64,000 nt of DNA from JB111 sp049856295 (GCF_049856295.1 NZ_JBNDMZ010000014.1:17475-81474); one strand, 5' to 3'. Positions 51,626 to 59,990 are shown, counted from the first letter of the stretch. Notes: generated by a model not told the origin, from the letters alone. Program-made: numbers and translations.

Positions 51626-52276
51626 TCAGGATTCACGTGGACGAGGTCTGGCTGGCACTCCTACCGCCACCACGCCGGATGGAATGTCACGCACGACACC
51701 AGCAGCGGCGCCAATACTGGCGTCAGTTCCCACTGTAATTCCCTGGATGATGGCGGCACCCGTTCCGACAGTCACGCCGTCGTCCAGGTTGACGCTTCCG
51801 GCGATGTTGGCCCCAGGGTATGCAGTGACGTAGTCAGACAGCTTGGCATCGTGACCGATCGAGCAGTTGAAGTTGAGATGCGTGTGCCTACCGATCGATA
51901 TGTTGGTGCCCACACTAGTGTTCGAGCACACGACCACACCGGGTGACAGTCTGACGTTGCGCCCGAATGTCGCACTGGGGTGCGCGGCAATCACGGGTTC
52001 CCTATGCAACGACGTCGCCCACTTGTCGATTCGGCGGCGAATATCCCCCACGCCAATGCCGATGAGATAGCCAACTTCCGCCGGGAGTTCTTCGAGAGTC
52101 GTCACCGGACCCAGCAGCTTGGAACCGCGCTCATCGAGCAAGCGTTCATCGGGCTCACCGTCATCGAGAAACCCAAGCATCTCGAACGTCGGCGCCACCG
52201 CATTCATGGCTTCCACGACGTCGTGCGCGTGGCGACCGAAACCACCAGCTCCGATTATCACGATCGGCCGGGACAT
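51626..52276 (-). CDS. NeuD/PglD-family sugar O/N-acyltransferase
   Basis: A 216-residue protein. The N-terminal Rossmann-like domain begins IVIIGAGGFGRHAHDVVEAMN. The C-terminal part is a left-handed beta helix of hexapeptide repeats from about residue 95 (VIAAHPSATFGRNV onward), with the catalytic His in FNCSIGHDAKLSDYV. PglD acetylates UDP-4-amino-4,6-dideoxy-GlcNAc to UDP-diacetylbacillosamine. Its start abuts the stop of the initiating sugar-transferase gene (0 nt between), so product formation and transfer to lipid are coupled. Confidence 0.9.
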   Translation of the reverse strand: MSRPIVIIGAGGFGRHAHDVVEAMNAVAPTFEMLGFLDDGEPDERLLDERGSKLLGPVTTLEELPAEVGYLIGIGVGDIRRRIDKWATSLHREPVIAAHPSATFGRNVRLSPGVVVCSNTSVGTNISIGRHTHLNFNCSIGHDAKLSDYVTAYPGANIAGSVNLDDGVTVGTGAAIIQGITVGTDASIGAAAGVVRDIPSGVVAVGVPARPRPRES

Positions 52277-52882
52277 CTACAGCGCACCTTCCGAAAAGAG
52301 CGTGGTCCCGCCGCTTGCCGAGTATGTTCCCTCACGGCCTAGCACTCGACGAGCGGTCATCCCAATAATTTGCATGTCCAGCTTGTTCGACCAGTTGTCG
52401 ATGTACCAAATGTCGAGCTCGATTCGCTTGGCCCAGGACAACTCGTTCCTGCCATTCACCTGAGCCCATCCTGTGATGCCTGGCCGAACCTCGAGTCGGC
52501 GTCGCTGTCGTGGGGTGTACTGCTCTACTTGGTAGCCCAAGGTCGGACGGGGGCCGACGAGGCTCATGTCTCCTTTGAAGACATTCACCAACTGCGGCAG
52601 CTCATCGATACTGGTCGCCCTCAAGGCACTGCCCACCCGTGTGATTCGGGGATCGTTCGCCGCGATACCCGGTCCAGATTTCGACGCATCCTTCGTCATC
52701 GTGCGCAGTTTCAGAATTTCGAATGGTGCTCCATCGCGACCGATGCGCTCCTGCTTGAAGATCGCGGGCCCGTCGCTCTCCATCCGAATCGCCACGGCGG
52801 CCACTGCGACAATCGGTGCAGCGGCAACGATTCCAAGGGTCGAGAGACCAACATCGATCACACGCTTTACCCATCTGGCCAT
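52277..52882 (-). CDS. Initiating sugar phosphate transferase (PglC/WcaJ type)
   Basis: A 201-residue monotopic phosphoglycosyl transferase. One re-entrant membrane helix (VKRVIDVGLSTLGIVAAAPIVAVAAVAI) is followed by FKQERIGRDGAPFEILKLRTM and RVGSALRATSIDELPQLVNVFKGDMSLVGPRP with the catalytic Asp-Glu. It lacks the extra N-terminal helices of WcaJ/WbaP, so its size is that of PglC. It would transfer phospho-diNAcBac or a related sugar to undecaprenyl phosphate and start the repeat unit. It is the first gene of the polysaccharide locus. Confidence 0.93.
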   Translation of the reverse strand: MARWVKRVIDVGLSTLGIVAAAPIVAVAAVAIRMESDGPAIFKQERIGRDGAPFEILKLRTMTKDASKSGPGIAANDPRITRVGSALRATSIDELPQLVNVFKGDMSLVGPRPTLGYQVEQYTPRQRRRLEVRPGITGWAQVNGRNELSWAKRIELDIWYIDNWSNKLDMQIIGMTARRVLGREGTYSASGGTTLFSEGAL

Positions 52883-52981
52883 GACGCAAGCCTATGCCCA
52901 GACACTCGTCCTGTTGGCAGCTTCACCGCTTGGTCAGGAACCTTGGGACCCGGCGATCCGCACGCGCCCGGTCAGCGTTGT

Positions 52982-53491
52982 TCAGCCAGCGAGGCCGCGC
53001 GTCGCCCGCTCGCGGCGGCGCAGCGAGCGGCGATCGAGGACGTACGCCACGATCGCGCCCAGCAGGATGCCCAGCGGCCCAAGCGTGAGGACCAGCAGGC
53101 CGATCGCGTTCGAGTCGCTCAGCTGGTCCACGTAGAACTGGCTGCCGCCGACCTGCTCGGCGTAGCCCTCGTCGAACGACTGCCCCTCCGTGAACACCAC
53201 GAGCAGGATGCTGACGAGGATCCCCAGCAGGAACCCCGTCCACATGAACCGGCCGTACCGCGGGGCGCTGCGGATGTGCCCGACCGTCGTGGCGGCCGGC
53301 TTCTCGGGCTCGGGCGTCGTCTCGGGCTCGGCCGGGTCGTCGGTCACGTCCTCGGACTGGGCCTCCGGCTCACCCTCGGACTCCTCGGGGCGCGACGCGG
53401 GGTCGGCGGCGGGCGGGTGCGCGTCGTCGTCGGGAATGGTGGGCTCTCCCCCGGCGGGGCGCGGGGTGTCGGCGGGGTCGGGGGGAGTCAC
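52982..53491 (-). CDS. Hypothetical membrane protein with acidic Pro-rich N-terminus
   Basis: A 169-residue protein. Residues 1-70 are rich in Pro, Glu, Asp and Ala and look disordered. Two transmembrane helices follow (FMWTGFLLGILVSILLVVF and IGLLVLTLGPLGILLGAIVAYVL), then a basic C-terminus (DRRSLRRRERATRG). No enzymatic motif. Its ATG overlaps the stop of the preceding sterol-carrier-family gene by 4 nt (53488-53491). This two-gene arrangement suggests a conserved actinobacterial pair of unknown role. Confidence 0.78.
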   Translation of the reverse strand: MTPPDPADTPRPAGGEPTIPDDDAHPPAADPASRPEESEGEPEAQSEDVTDDPAEPETTPEPEKPAATTVGHIRSAPRYGRFMWTGFLLGILVSILLVVFTEGQSFDEGYAEQVGGSQFYVDQLSDSNAIGLLVLTLGPLGILLGAIVAYVLDRRSLRRRERATRGLAG

Positions 53492-53868
53492 CGGCTGAAC
53501 CTACCCCGGCGCACGAGCGGCAGGCACGCCGCGAGATCGGCCCGCTCACCGGAGGCCGAGACCCGGTTCGCAGCCAGGGCCTCGTCCCAGGAGACGTCTC
53601 CGGACGCGAGCTCGAGCCACGTGGCCGGGTCGGTCTCCACCACGCCCGGCGGCGTGCCGCGTGTGTGCTTGGGGCCGGCGATGGCCTGGACCGCGCCGGC
53701 CGGCGGGACCCGCACCTCGAGCGCACCGCCAGGGGAGGAGACAGCCAGCTCCTCGAGCGTGAACCGCACCGCGGTCATCAGATCGGCCCGCGAGATCGAC
53801 CCCGCATCCTCCTGCCAGGCGCGCACGGCCGCGAGCCCGATCGTGGGGTCGATACGGCGGCGGGGCAT
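53488..53868 (-). CDS. Sterol carrier family protein
   Basis: A 126-residue protein. RRRIDPTIGLAAVRAWQ opens it, and the core ALEVRVPPAGAVQAIAGPKHTRGTPPGVVETDPATWLELASG resembles the SCP-2-like fold found in small actinobacterial proteins and in the C-terminus of mycothiol-dependent isomerases. A hydrophobic-ligand binding role is assumed for the fold; no ligand is known. Translationally coupled to the membrane protein downstream. Confidence 0.75.
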   Translation of the reverse strand: MPRRRIDPTIGLAAVRAWQEDAGSISRADLMTAVRFTLEELAVSSPGGALEVRVPPAGAVQAIAGPKHTRGTPPGVVETDPATWLELASGDVSWDEALAANRVSASGERADLAACLPLVRRGRFSR

Positions 53869-53969
53869 GGCTCAAGGGTAGATCGGGCAGTGGCGGGCCG
53901 GGCGTGGGGGTTCGTCGTCGGGCGGTGTGCCCTTGGGCACGAGGGACTGCGGGGGCTCGGCGATGGCCG

Positions 53970-53975
53970 TAGCGT
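53970..53975 (+). promoter_or_regulatory. Candidate -10 element of a leaderless gene
   Basis: TAGCGT with 8 nt to GTG 53984, identical in sequence and spacing to the element at 5895. Confidence 0.5.
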
Positions 53976-53983
53976 GTCCGCCC

Positions 53984-55114
53984 GTGTCGAGCATGAGCGG
54001 CGGGGGCCTAAGTTCCGCGGGTGGGCGGGAGTTTCCGTCCCGCCTGCACTCGTTGACCGGACTGCGGTTCTGGGCCGCGCTGCTCGTGGTGATGTACCAC
54101 CTGAGCGCGCAGGTGGGGCAGGTGCCGGTGCTCAGCTACCTCACCGCGTTCGGCCGCACCGGCGTCACCTTCTTCTTCGTCCTGTCCGGGTTCGTCCTCG
54201 CGTGGACCTACCTGGATCGGCCCGTGCGGTTCTCCGTGTTCATGTGGCGGCGGTTCGCGCGGCTGTGGCCGCTCGTGCTGGTCACCGGGGTGATTTCTCT
54301 GGCGATCTACTGGTGGATCGGTGCGATGCCCGGACGGGGCGAGGCGGCGTCGACGTTCCTGTTCCTCCAGGCGTGGCGGCCCGAGTGGGCGAGCGGGGCG
54401 AATCCCGCCTCCTGGTCCCTCAGCGACGAGTGGTTCTTCTACCTGCTGTTCCCGGCTGTGCTGGGGCTGGCCGCTGCCGGGAGGCGGTGGCGGGCGGCGC
54501 TGTGGGTGGCGTGCGCGGTGGTGCTCGTCGGGCTGTGGTGGGTGTTCGGGACCGCCGGCTGGGCGGGGTTCTGGCTCGACTACTTCCCGCCGTCGCGGCT
54601 CGTGCAGTTCGTGGTCGGGGTGCTGTGCGCGGTCATGGTGCGCCGGGGCGGGCGGTCGCCGGTGGGGTACTGGGTGGCTGTTGCTCTCGTGGTGGTGTTC
54701 CACGCGGCGATGGTGCCGTGGGAGCGGGCCGTCGGTGATGGGGCGGCGTTCGGGCCGTACTCCGGGTCGCAGTGGTGGTCCACTCCCCTGTTCGCGCTGC
54801 TCATCGTGGCCGCGGCGCAGAACGACATCGACGGGCGGCCGACCCTCGTGCGCGACCGGGTGTCCGTGCGGCTCGGGGCGTGGTCGTACGCCTGGTACCT
54901 CGTGCACGAGCCCGTCATCCGGACGTGGAATCAGGTGGTGCCGGACGGGTTCGGCCATCACGCGATGGGGGTGGGCCCGGCGTTCGAGTGGGTGTACCTG
55001 CTGGTGCTGACCCAGGTGGCGGCCTGGGGGCTGTACACGCTGGTCGAGCACCCGGCGGAGAAGTGGTTGCGCGCGAGGGGGCCGCAGCCTGGTTCTCGGC
55101 CGGTCGGGGCCTGA
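53984..55114 (+). CDS. Acyltransferase family 3 membrane protein
   Basis: A 376-residue protein with about ten helices. RLHSLTGLRFWAALLVVMYH (residues 19-38) contains the Arg and His of the acyltransferase-3 family (OafA/NodX type), followed by GRTGVTFFFVLSGFVLAWTY and SWSLSDEWFFYLLFPAVLGL (the Glu-containing helix). Such enzymes O-acetylate or O-acylate surface glycans or lipids. The start GTG 53984 is supported by TAGCGT 8 nt upstream; the upstream ATG 53927 has no support. It lies beyond the polysaccharide locus but could modify its product. Confidence 0.87.
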   Translation: MSSMSGGGLSSAGGREFPSRLHSLTGLRFWAALLVVMYHLSAQVGQVPVLSYLTAFGRTGVTFFFVLSGFVLAWTYLDRPVRFSVFMWRRFARLWPLVLVTGVISLAIYWWIGAMPGRGEAASTFLFLQAWRPEWASGANPASWSLSDEWFFYLLFPAVLGLAAAGRRWRAALWVACAVVLVGLWWVFGTAGWAGFWLDYFPPSRLVQFVVGVLCAVMVRRGGRSPVGYWVAVALVVVFHAAMVPWERAVGDGAAFGPYSGSQWWSTPLFALLIVAAAQNDIDGRPTLVRDRVSVRLGAWSYAWYLVHEPVIRTWNQVVPDGFGHHAMGVGPAFEWVYLLVLTQVAAWGLYTLVEHPAEKWLRARGPQPGSRPVGA

Positions 55115-55178
55115 GGGGCGGGCTGCGCAAGGGAGAAGTGCCCATGGAGCCTGCACTGACGCTCGATAACCTCGGGAT

Positions 55179-56543
55179 GTGAACGACTCCCCCACCAGGT
55201 CTGGCCTCCGCATCGGCGCGGTGCTCGCGATCGTCGGGGCGGTCCTCGTGGCCTCGACGATCATCTGGGGCTGGGGACGGTTCGCCTACGGCGCCGGTGT
55301 CCTGCTGGCCGTCCTGGGCGTGACGGCCCTGATCACGGAAGCTGTTCGTCGTCGTGCCGTCGCCACCGTCCTCGCGAGCACCGCTGCGGTGATGCTGACG
55401 GGCGGGGCGGTCGTCGCCGTCAACGGCGCCCCCAGCGAGTACGAGGCGTGGGACGACCCCGGCGAGGACGCAGACGTGGTGGACCGCAGGTCGGTCCGGG
55501 TCGGCGACCTGTACATCGCCGACGGCGCGGCGTGGGACGTCGCGACCGGCGATGTCGCGTGGTCGATCGAGTTCACGGACTACGCGATCCCGTCGGCCGT
55601 GTCCGATGAGCTCGTCGTCTTCGCGACCGCCGATGCGACGGTGGCCGTCGACCCTACGAGCGGCGAACAGGTATGGACCGCCCCGGTCGGCGGATTCGGC
55701 ATCAGCCATGACGGCGACGTCATCGTCATGGCCACCAACGACGACGACGCTGTGGCCCTCGGCCTCGCCGACGGCGAAGTCCGGTGGAAGCGGCCGGGAG
55801 CACCCACGCACGAGTGCACCAACGACCGCAGCAGGCGCACGGACCGGCCAGCGACGGAGTCGACCGCGGTGCTGATCGGGCCTAACGACTCCCCCATGAG
55901 CCGGGAGTGGCGGGTCCTCGACGTTGCGACGGGCGAGGTCACCGTGACAGTCGCCAACTGCGATCACAAGGCCCGATTCGTGGGCGGAATCCTTGTCGAG
56001 GAAGGCGGCGACGATCTGGTCGGCAGGAGCATCACCGACGGCACGGAGCTCTGGCGCACCGAGATCGACCGCCCCTGGGTGTGGGAGGGCAGCGGCAGCA
56101 CGATCGTCGTCCCACCCAGCTCTCGTGCAGCCGACTGGGCCGGGGTCGACCTCATCGACGTCGAGACCGGCGAGTCCGAGCGGGTCCGCCCCCCCGCGGG
56201 CGTGCTCGACCCGGACGCCGGACGGATCGAGGTGCTGGAGTGGCAACGGCAGGACGACGTGTGGGTGCTCGTCCCCGGCGAGGAGGGGCACACACTGTGG
56301 AACCCCATCAGCGACGAGCTTGTCGAGGTTCCGGACGGGGTGAATGTCGACGATGTATGGACCCTTGGCGGCTGGTCGTGGCTGTCGCTGGGCGGCGAGA
56401 TCCGCGACGTCACGGGGCACGAGAGGCCTGTCTGCTGGGCGATGGCACCGGACGGGGAGCTCCACGGGCCGGTCACCGGTGAGGGGTGCCAAGCATCGAA
56501 CGGGCTCATTGAGACGGAGGACGGTGTGTTCCCGGTCGAGTAG
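55179..56543 (+). CDS. Membrane protein with PQQ-like beta-propeller domain
   Basis: A 454-residue protein. Three hydrophobic segments lie in the first 85 residues (IGAVLAIVGAVLVASTIIWGW; GAGVLLAVLGVTALI; LASTAAVMLTGGAVVAV), then an extracytoplasmic part with repeats of the type VATGDVAWSIEFTDYAI, PTSGEQVWTAPVGG, GLADGEVRWKRPG and ITDGTELWRTEI, which match the PQQ-enzyme or BamB-like blade. No cofactor residues are apparent. The start GTG 55179 follows TAACCT by 6 nt (leaderless). Probable role in binding or assembly at the cell envelope; unknown. Confidence 0.75.
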   Translation: MNDSPTRSGLRIGAVLAIVGAVLVASTIIWGWGRFAYGAGVLLAVLGVTALITEAVRRRAVATVLASTAAVMLTGGAVVAVNGAPSEYEAWDDPGEDADVVDRRSVRVGDLYIADGAAWDVATGDVAWSIEFTDYAIPSAVSDELVVFATADATVAVDPTSGEQVWTAPVGGFGISHDGDVIVMATNDDDAVALGLADGEVRWKRPGAPTHECTNDRSRRTDRPATESTAVLIGPNDSPMSREWRVLDVATGEVTVTVANCDHKARFVGGILVEEGGDDLVGRSITDGTELWRTEIDRPWVWEGSGSTIVVPPSSRAADWAGVDLIDVETGESERVRPPAGVLDPDAGRIEVLEWQRQDDVWVLVPGEEGHTLWNPISDELVEVPDGVNVDDVWTLGGWSWLSLGGEIRDVTGHERPVCWAMAPDGELHGPVTGEGCQASNGLIETEDGVFPVE

Positions 56544-56607
56544 GTGGGAGTGCGCTCAACCCTGCGGCGAGGGAACGGACTTCCTCCCGGCGAGTGGGCG
56601 CTTCGCG

Positions 56608-57231
56608 TCACTCGAGTTCGGCGAGGCACTCCTCGTCACCCACGCTGAACGGGGTCTCCGTCTCGGACCGCTCGTCGCCGTCGAGGGTGAGGAGGGACGA
56701 GATCCGGGCGACGAACTCGCCGCACGGCCGGTCGTAGGTGTAGGAGAACTCGACGGCGTGCCGGCCGCCCGCGGGGACGTGCGCCGTTCCCAGGCTGGCG
56801 GTCACCCGCTCGCCGAGGTCCTCTCCGTCGACGACGTTGCCGGCCTCGAACACCTCGACCCGGTACCAGCGAGGGAACAGGTCCGCGGAGTCGTTCGTGA
56901 CGGTGACGCGCAGGTCGAGCGCATACGGGCGGACCGAGGAGGACGCGCGCCAGCCCTGGTCCCGCAGCTCGGGCACGACGGTGGCCGTGACGTCGTCGGT
57001 CAGCTCCACGGTGAACTCGTCCCCGGCGACGGCCGGGGTCGCGGCGTCGCCGCGCGGGAGCAGCACGAGGATGGTGAGGGCGAGGACGAAGGTGAGGATC
57101 GCCGTCGTGACGAAGGGACGGCGCGAGGGGGTGGTCGACGTGGCGGGGGTTGTGTCGTCAGCGGCGCCCGGCGGGGCGGTCGTCTCCTCGGGGGCGGCCG
57201 CATCGGGGGCGGGGCGGTCGGCGTCGGTCAT
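56608..57231 (-). CDS. Hypothetical membrane-anchored protein
   Basis: A 207-residue protein. Residues 1-40 are rich in Ala, Pro, Thr and Asp; a single transmembrane helix (FVTTAILTFVLALTILVLL) follows, then an extracytoplasmic beta-rich domain (FTVELTDDVTATVVPELRDQ, ALDLRVTVTNDSADLFPRW) reminiscent of small immunoglobulin-like DUF domains. No catalytic motif. Its ATG overlaps the stop of the preceding gene (ATGA at 57228-57231), and the two are probably one operon and functional pair. Confidence 0.75.
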   Translation of the reverse strand: MTDADRPAPDAAAPEETTAPPGAADDTTPATSTTPSRRPFVTTAILTFVLALTILVLLPRGDAATPAVAGDEFTVELTDDVTATVVPELRDQGWRASSSVRPYALDLRVTVTNDSADLFPRWYRVEVFEAGNVVDGEDLGERVTASLGTAHVPAGGRHAVEFSYTYDRPCGEFVARISSLLTLDGDERSETETPFSVGDEECLAELE

Positions 57232-57779
57232 GCGTCCTCCCCGGGGTGGGCGGCGAGCGTGTACTCCTCGCCGCCGACCGTCAGGTCCACCTCGTAGTGC
57301 GCGGCGTCGCCGGACGGTGGCTCGTAGGTGAGGTCGATCCAGTACGGGTCGATCGCGCGGATGGTCCCGCCGATGCTGTCGAGCGTGGCGCGGGAGGAGT
57401 CGGTGGGGACGAGCTCCTCGCGCTCGCCGGAGTCGTCGACGGCGAACAGCCCGAGCTCGAGCCCCTCGAGGTCGAGCCAGTCGTCGGCGGTCCCCTCGTT
57501 GCTGTCGAGGGCCACGTCGAGGGTGAGGTAGCGGTCGCCCGTCGGCGCCGCGAGACCCGGGATAGAGGAGGGCTGCCGGACGTCCCAGACGGAGACGAGC
57601 GAGACGGGGCCGGGGGCGAAGGCGTCCTCGTCGCTCAGCGAATAGCCGGTGGTGAGCTCCTCGGGGTGGTCGCCGCGAATCAGGCCGATGAGGAGGAAGG
57701 CGATGAGCGCGGCCGCGGCGCCGGCGAGCACGCCGAGGACCGGTTGGCGCCAGCGGCGGCGGGGGGACGTCGTCGTCAT
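57228..57779 (-). CDS. Hypothetical membrane-anchored protein
   Basis: A 183-residue protein. A basic N-terminus (TSPRRRWRQ) precedes a transmembrane helix (VLGVLAGAAAALIAFLLIGLI), then an extracytoplasmic domain of about 140 residues with a regular beta pattern (YLTLDVALDSNEGTADDWLDLEGLELGLFAVDD). Unknown function. Two palindromic GGGGANTTCCC-type boxes lie 83-118 bp upstream of its start and may control it. Confidence 0.72.
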   Translation of the reverse strand: MTTTSPRRRWRQPVLGVLAGAAAALIAFLLIGLIRGDHPEELTTGYSLSDEDAFAPGPVSLVSVWDVRQPSSIPGLAAPTGDRYLTLDVALDSNEGTADDWLDLEGLELGLFAVDDSGEREELVPTDSSRATLDSIGGTIRAIDPYWIDLTYEPPSGDAAHYEVDLTVGGEEYTLAAHPGEDA

Positions 57780-57861
57780 GAGCCGACCGTAGGGGGCGTG
57801 AGGGGGCCGGCCCAGAGGGAGCGCTGCCCCCGGTAGAGGTGCCCGCTCGCCTTCTGACGAA

Positions 57862-57897
57862 TGAGGGGAGATTCCCTCGCGAGTGAGGGGATTTCCC
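57862..57897. promoter_or_regulatory. Pair of palindromic boxes upstream of the 57779 gene
   Basis: TGAGGGGAGATTCCC (57862-57876) and TGAGGGGATTTCCC (57884-57897) are direct repeats 22 bp apart, about two helical turns, and each is itself a near-palindrome (GGGGA...TTCCC). This is the geometry of a cooperative dimer site for an unknown regulator. Confidence 0.45.
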
Positions 57898-58116
57898 GGC
57901 CTCTAGGACATATAGGCGTCGCCACACCCCACGAGATCAGGTGAAACGGATGAGACCAGAGGCAATATCATCTGATCTCGCAGGCTTCCCCGGGTCTGGT
58001 CGAGCTGCACGTCCAGGCGAGCCCAGCGGGATTGGTGTTCGTCGTCGGAGGCGCCAACCTGGCGAGAAAGGTGCTGATATCCGCGCAGAGATCGAGAACG
58101 ACCGCGATACGGGAGA
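57898..58116. other. Intergenic stretch with an inverted repeat, no gene recognised
   Basis: GAGATCAG at about 57941 pairs with CTGATCTC at about 57971, with a 22-nt spacer. No protein-coding signal is seen up to the RES gene's stop codon. Confidence 0.35.
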
Positions 58117-58779
58117 TCAGTTCATCGTCAGTCGGAAGGCCGAAGCGACGCGGGCGAGCGCCGGGTCGTCCAGGGCGATCTCGCCGGCCGGTGCTGCGTC
58201 CACGACCGGCGTCCCGTCAAAGATTGCCCAGCACTCGAAGTCGCCGGTGCGCGACATGTACCGCAGACCGGAGTAGAGAGGATCGCCGTCGTCGTCGGCC
58301 TGGGCATAGGCCCAGGACGCGATCGCCCGTGTCAGGAGCCGATCGGCCCCGCGCACGTGCCCGACATCCAGGTGCTCCACACCAGCGGGCAGCACCAGAT
58401 CTCGGTCGAGCACGTTCCAGGTGTCCTGATGCTCGACGTCGACGAACGGCAACGCCGCTGGTGTCGCCAGCTCGAATCTACGTCGCGTCTGTCGCCAGTC
58501 AGCAGCGATCGAGCCGGGCCGCATGTGCTCGCCACCGTCCTCGGCAAGTTCCACCATCGCCGGCGAGGGTCGAAGACGCGCAAGCACCTCCCGGTAGCAC
58601 CCCTCGATATCGGTCGCCGCGTACAGCACTCCCCCACCGACGACATCGAAGCGGTTGCCCGCGTGCGGCGACAGGGCTTCCGCCGGGTCGATGAAGGAGA
58701 ACTCCGTGCCCTTCCCCAGCCGAGCGACGCGCCAGATGCGGTCCGGCGCTTCGACAGTTCGGGGGTGGATATCGCTCAT
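58117..58779 (-). CDS. RES-domain toxin (NAD+ phosphorylase family)
   Basis: A 220-residue RES-domain protein. IWRVARLGKG gives the conserved Arg, NRFDVVGGGVLYAATDIEGCYREVL the Tyr/Glu region, and a Ser-containing segment follows at RSASWAYAQ-like positions near the C-terminus (ASWAYAQADDDGDPLYSGLRY). RES toxins degrade NAD+ in the cytoplasm and are neutralised by an Xre/ParS-type antitoxin encoded just upstream. The toxin ATG overlaps the antitoxin stop by 4 nt (58776-58779). The operon order antitoxin then toxin is standard. Confidence 0.87.
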   Translation of the reverse strand: MSDIHPRTVEAPDRIWRVARLGKGTEFSFIDPAEALSPHAGNRFDVVGGGVLYAATDIEGCYREVLARLRPSPAMVELAEDGGEHMRPGSIAADWRQTRRRFELATPAALPFVDVEHQDTWNVLDRDLVLPAGVEHLDVGHVRGADRLLTRAIASWAYAQADDDGDPLYSGLRYMSRTGDFECWAIFDGTPVVDAAPAGEIALDDPALARVASAFRLTMN

Positions 58780-59174
58780 CCCCCGATGGAGAAGGCGCGT
58801 GCCGCAGACATCGCGGCGCGGACGTCACCGTCAGCGATGACCTCGGTCGGGCTGCGGTCCTCGAGCTGAGGGTTCATCCCGATGAACCATGCCCGCACGA
58901 CGTGCCGGGAGTCTCGCTCGACGAGGTGCTGAAAGATCTGAAAGGCGCCTCGGAGCTTGCGCTCGACCTCAGGCTGCGGGGGGCGCTGCGTCCCCTCGGC
59001 CCACCGGGACACCGTCTGCGGCGACTTGCCCACCATGAAGGCCACCAGCTTGGGCCCGAGGTTCTCGTTCAAGTACTCGACGATCTGTGCCGTCGTCCAA
59101 TCCTCCGGACGCGCGCCGGACATCGTCGAGTGAGCGTGAGATCGGCTTCCATGCGCCGATCGCGGGGACACCAT
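58776..59174 (-). CDS. Xre/MbcA/ParS-type antitoxin
   Basis: A 132-residue protein. A helix-turn-helix (AQIVEYLNENLGPKLVAFMVGKSPQTVSRWAEG) precedes the C-terminal MbcA/ParS toxin-binding domain (AFQIFQHLVERDSRHVVRAWFIGMNPQLEDRSPTEVIADG). The start ATG 59174 has a strong GGAGGGAG site 7 nt upstream; ATG 59123 is an alternative. It would bind both the RES toxin and its own promoter, which has a TATAGT -10 in the 80 bp upstream. Confidence 0.85.
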   Translation of the reverse strand: MVSPRSAHGSRSHAHSTMSGARPEDWTTAQIVEYLNENLGPKLVAFMVGKSPQTVSRWAEGTQRPPQPEVERKLRGAFQIFQHLVERDSRHVVRAWFIGMNPQLEDRSPTEVIADGDVRAAMSAARAFSIGG

Positions 59175-59236
59175 GACGGAACTCCCTCCGGGCCGGGACG
59201 CCATCATCGAAACGACTGATAGACGAGTGAGTTCCG

Positions 59237-59242
59237 ACTATA
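59237..59242 (-). promoter_or_regulatory. Candidate -10 of the toxin-antitoxin operon
   Basis: TATAGT on the minus strand about 62 nt before the antitoxin ATG, flanked by two TCCGAC direct repeats on the plus strand that could be antitoxin sites. Confidence 0.5.
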
Positions 59243-59351
59243 CTCCGACGCCTGTTTGACGTCTATGCCTCGAGAACCCGCACGGCCGGTCGCCGGCCCA
59301 CGAGTCGCTCACTCGCTAGCGCGGGGCAGTCCGCCGTCGGAGCGCGCAGCG

Positions 59352-59990
59352 TCAGCCGCCCTGGACCACGCGGTCGGCCGCGTGCTTCCGCGCGAGGATG
59401 GCCCGAGCGTTCGGCTCGTCGACGTCGCGGACCCAGGCTGCGGCGTCGTCGGGGGACTTGCCGAACTCCACGTGGCGGGCGACGAGGCGGTCCCGGCGCA
59501 AGGCATCGGCGATGTCGATAAACCAGGTCTCGGTGAGGACTGAGGTCAGGCGGTCCCACGGGGCGGCGTCGGCGAGGAGGTAGTTGCCCTCGGTGATGAC
59601 GAGGTCCGCGGCGGGGTCGATGGGGACGGCGCCGGCGATCGGCTGCTCGAGGTCGCGCTCGAAGCCGGGGACGTAGACGACGTGGTCCGTGGCGGCGGCC
59701 GCGCGCTCGAGGGCGGAGAGGTAGCCCCAGCCGTCGAAGGTGTCGATGGCGCCCTTGCGGTCGCGGCGGCCGAGGCGGTCGAGCTCGACGTCGGCGAGGT
59801 GGAAGCCGTCCATCGGGAGGAGGGCGGTGCGGATGCCGCGGTCGTGGAGACCGGCCGCGAGGGCGGCGGCGAGGGTGGACTTGCCCGCTCCGGGGGCGCC
59901 GGTGATGCCGAGGATCGGGCGGGTGGGGGATTCGGCGGACCGAGCGCGTTCCACGATGGCCGCCGCGAGCTCGATGAGGCGGTCAGTCAC
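59352..59990 (-). CDS. Nucleoside/nucleotide kinase family protein (FrcK/PanK-like P-loop kinase)
   Basis: A 212-residue P-loop kinase. ILGITGAPGAGKSTLAAALA (about residues 26-45) is the Walker A region, LLPMDGFHLADVELDRLGRRDRKGA holds the substrate-binding DGFH motif of the uridine kinase/pantothenate kinase-like family, and DLVITEGNYLL is the Walker B-like strand. Relatives such as the fructose-operon frcK phosphorylate a sugar or nucleoside. GTG 59999 or 59990 is the start, overlapping the preceding gene. It is the last gene of an operon with a TIM-barrel epimerase, nucleoside hydrolase and sugar ABC ATPase. Confidence 0.82.
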   Translation of the reverse strand: MTDRLIELAAAIVERARSAESPTRPILGITGAPGAGKSTLAAALAAGLHDRGIRTALLPMDGFHLADVELDRLGRRDRKGAIDTFDGWGYLSALERAAAATDHVVYVPGFERDLEQPIAGAVPIDPAADLVITEGNYLLADAAPWDRLTSVLTETWFIDIADALRRDRLVARHVEFGKSPDDAAAWVRDVDEPNARAILARKHAADRVVQGG

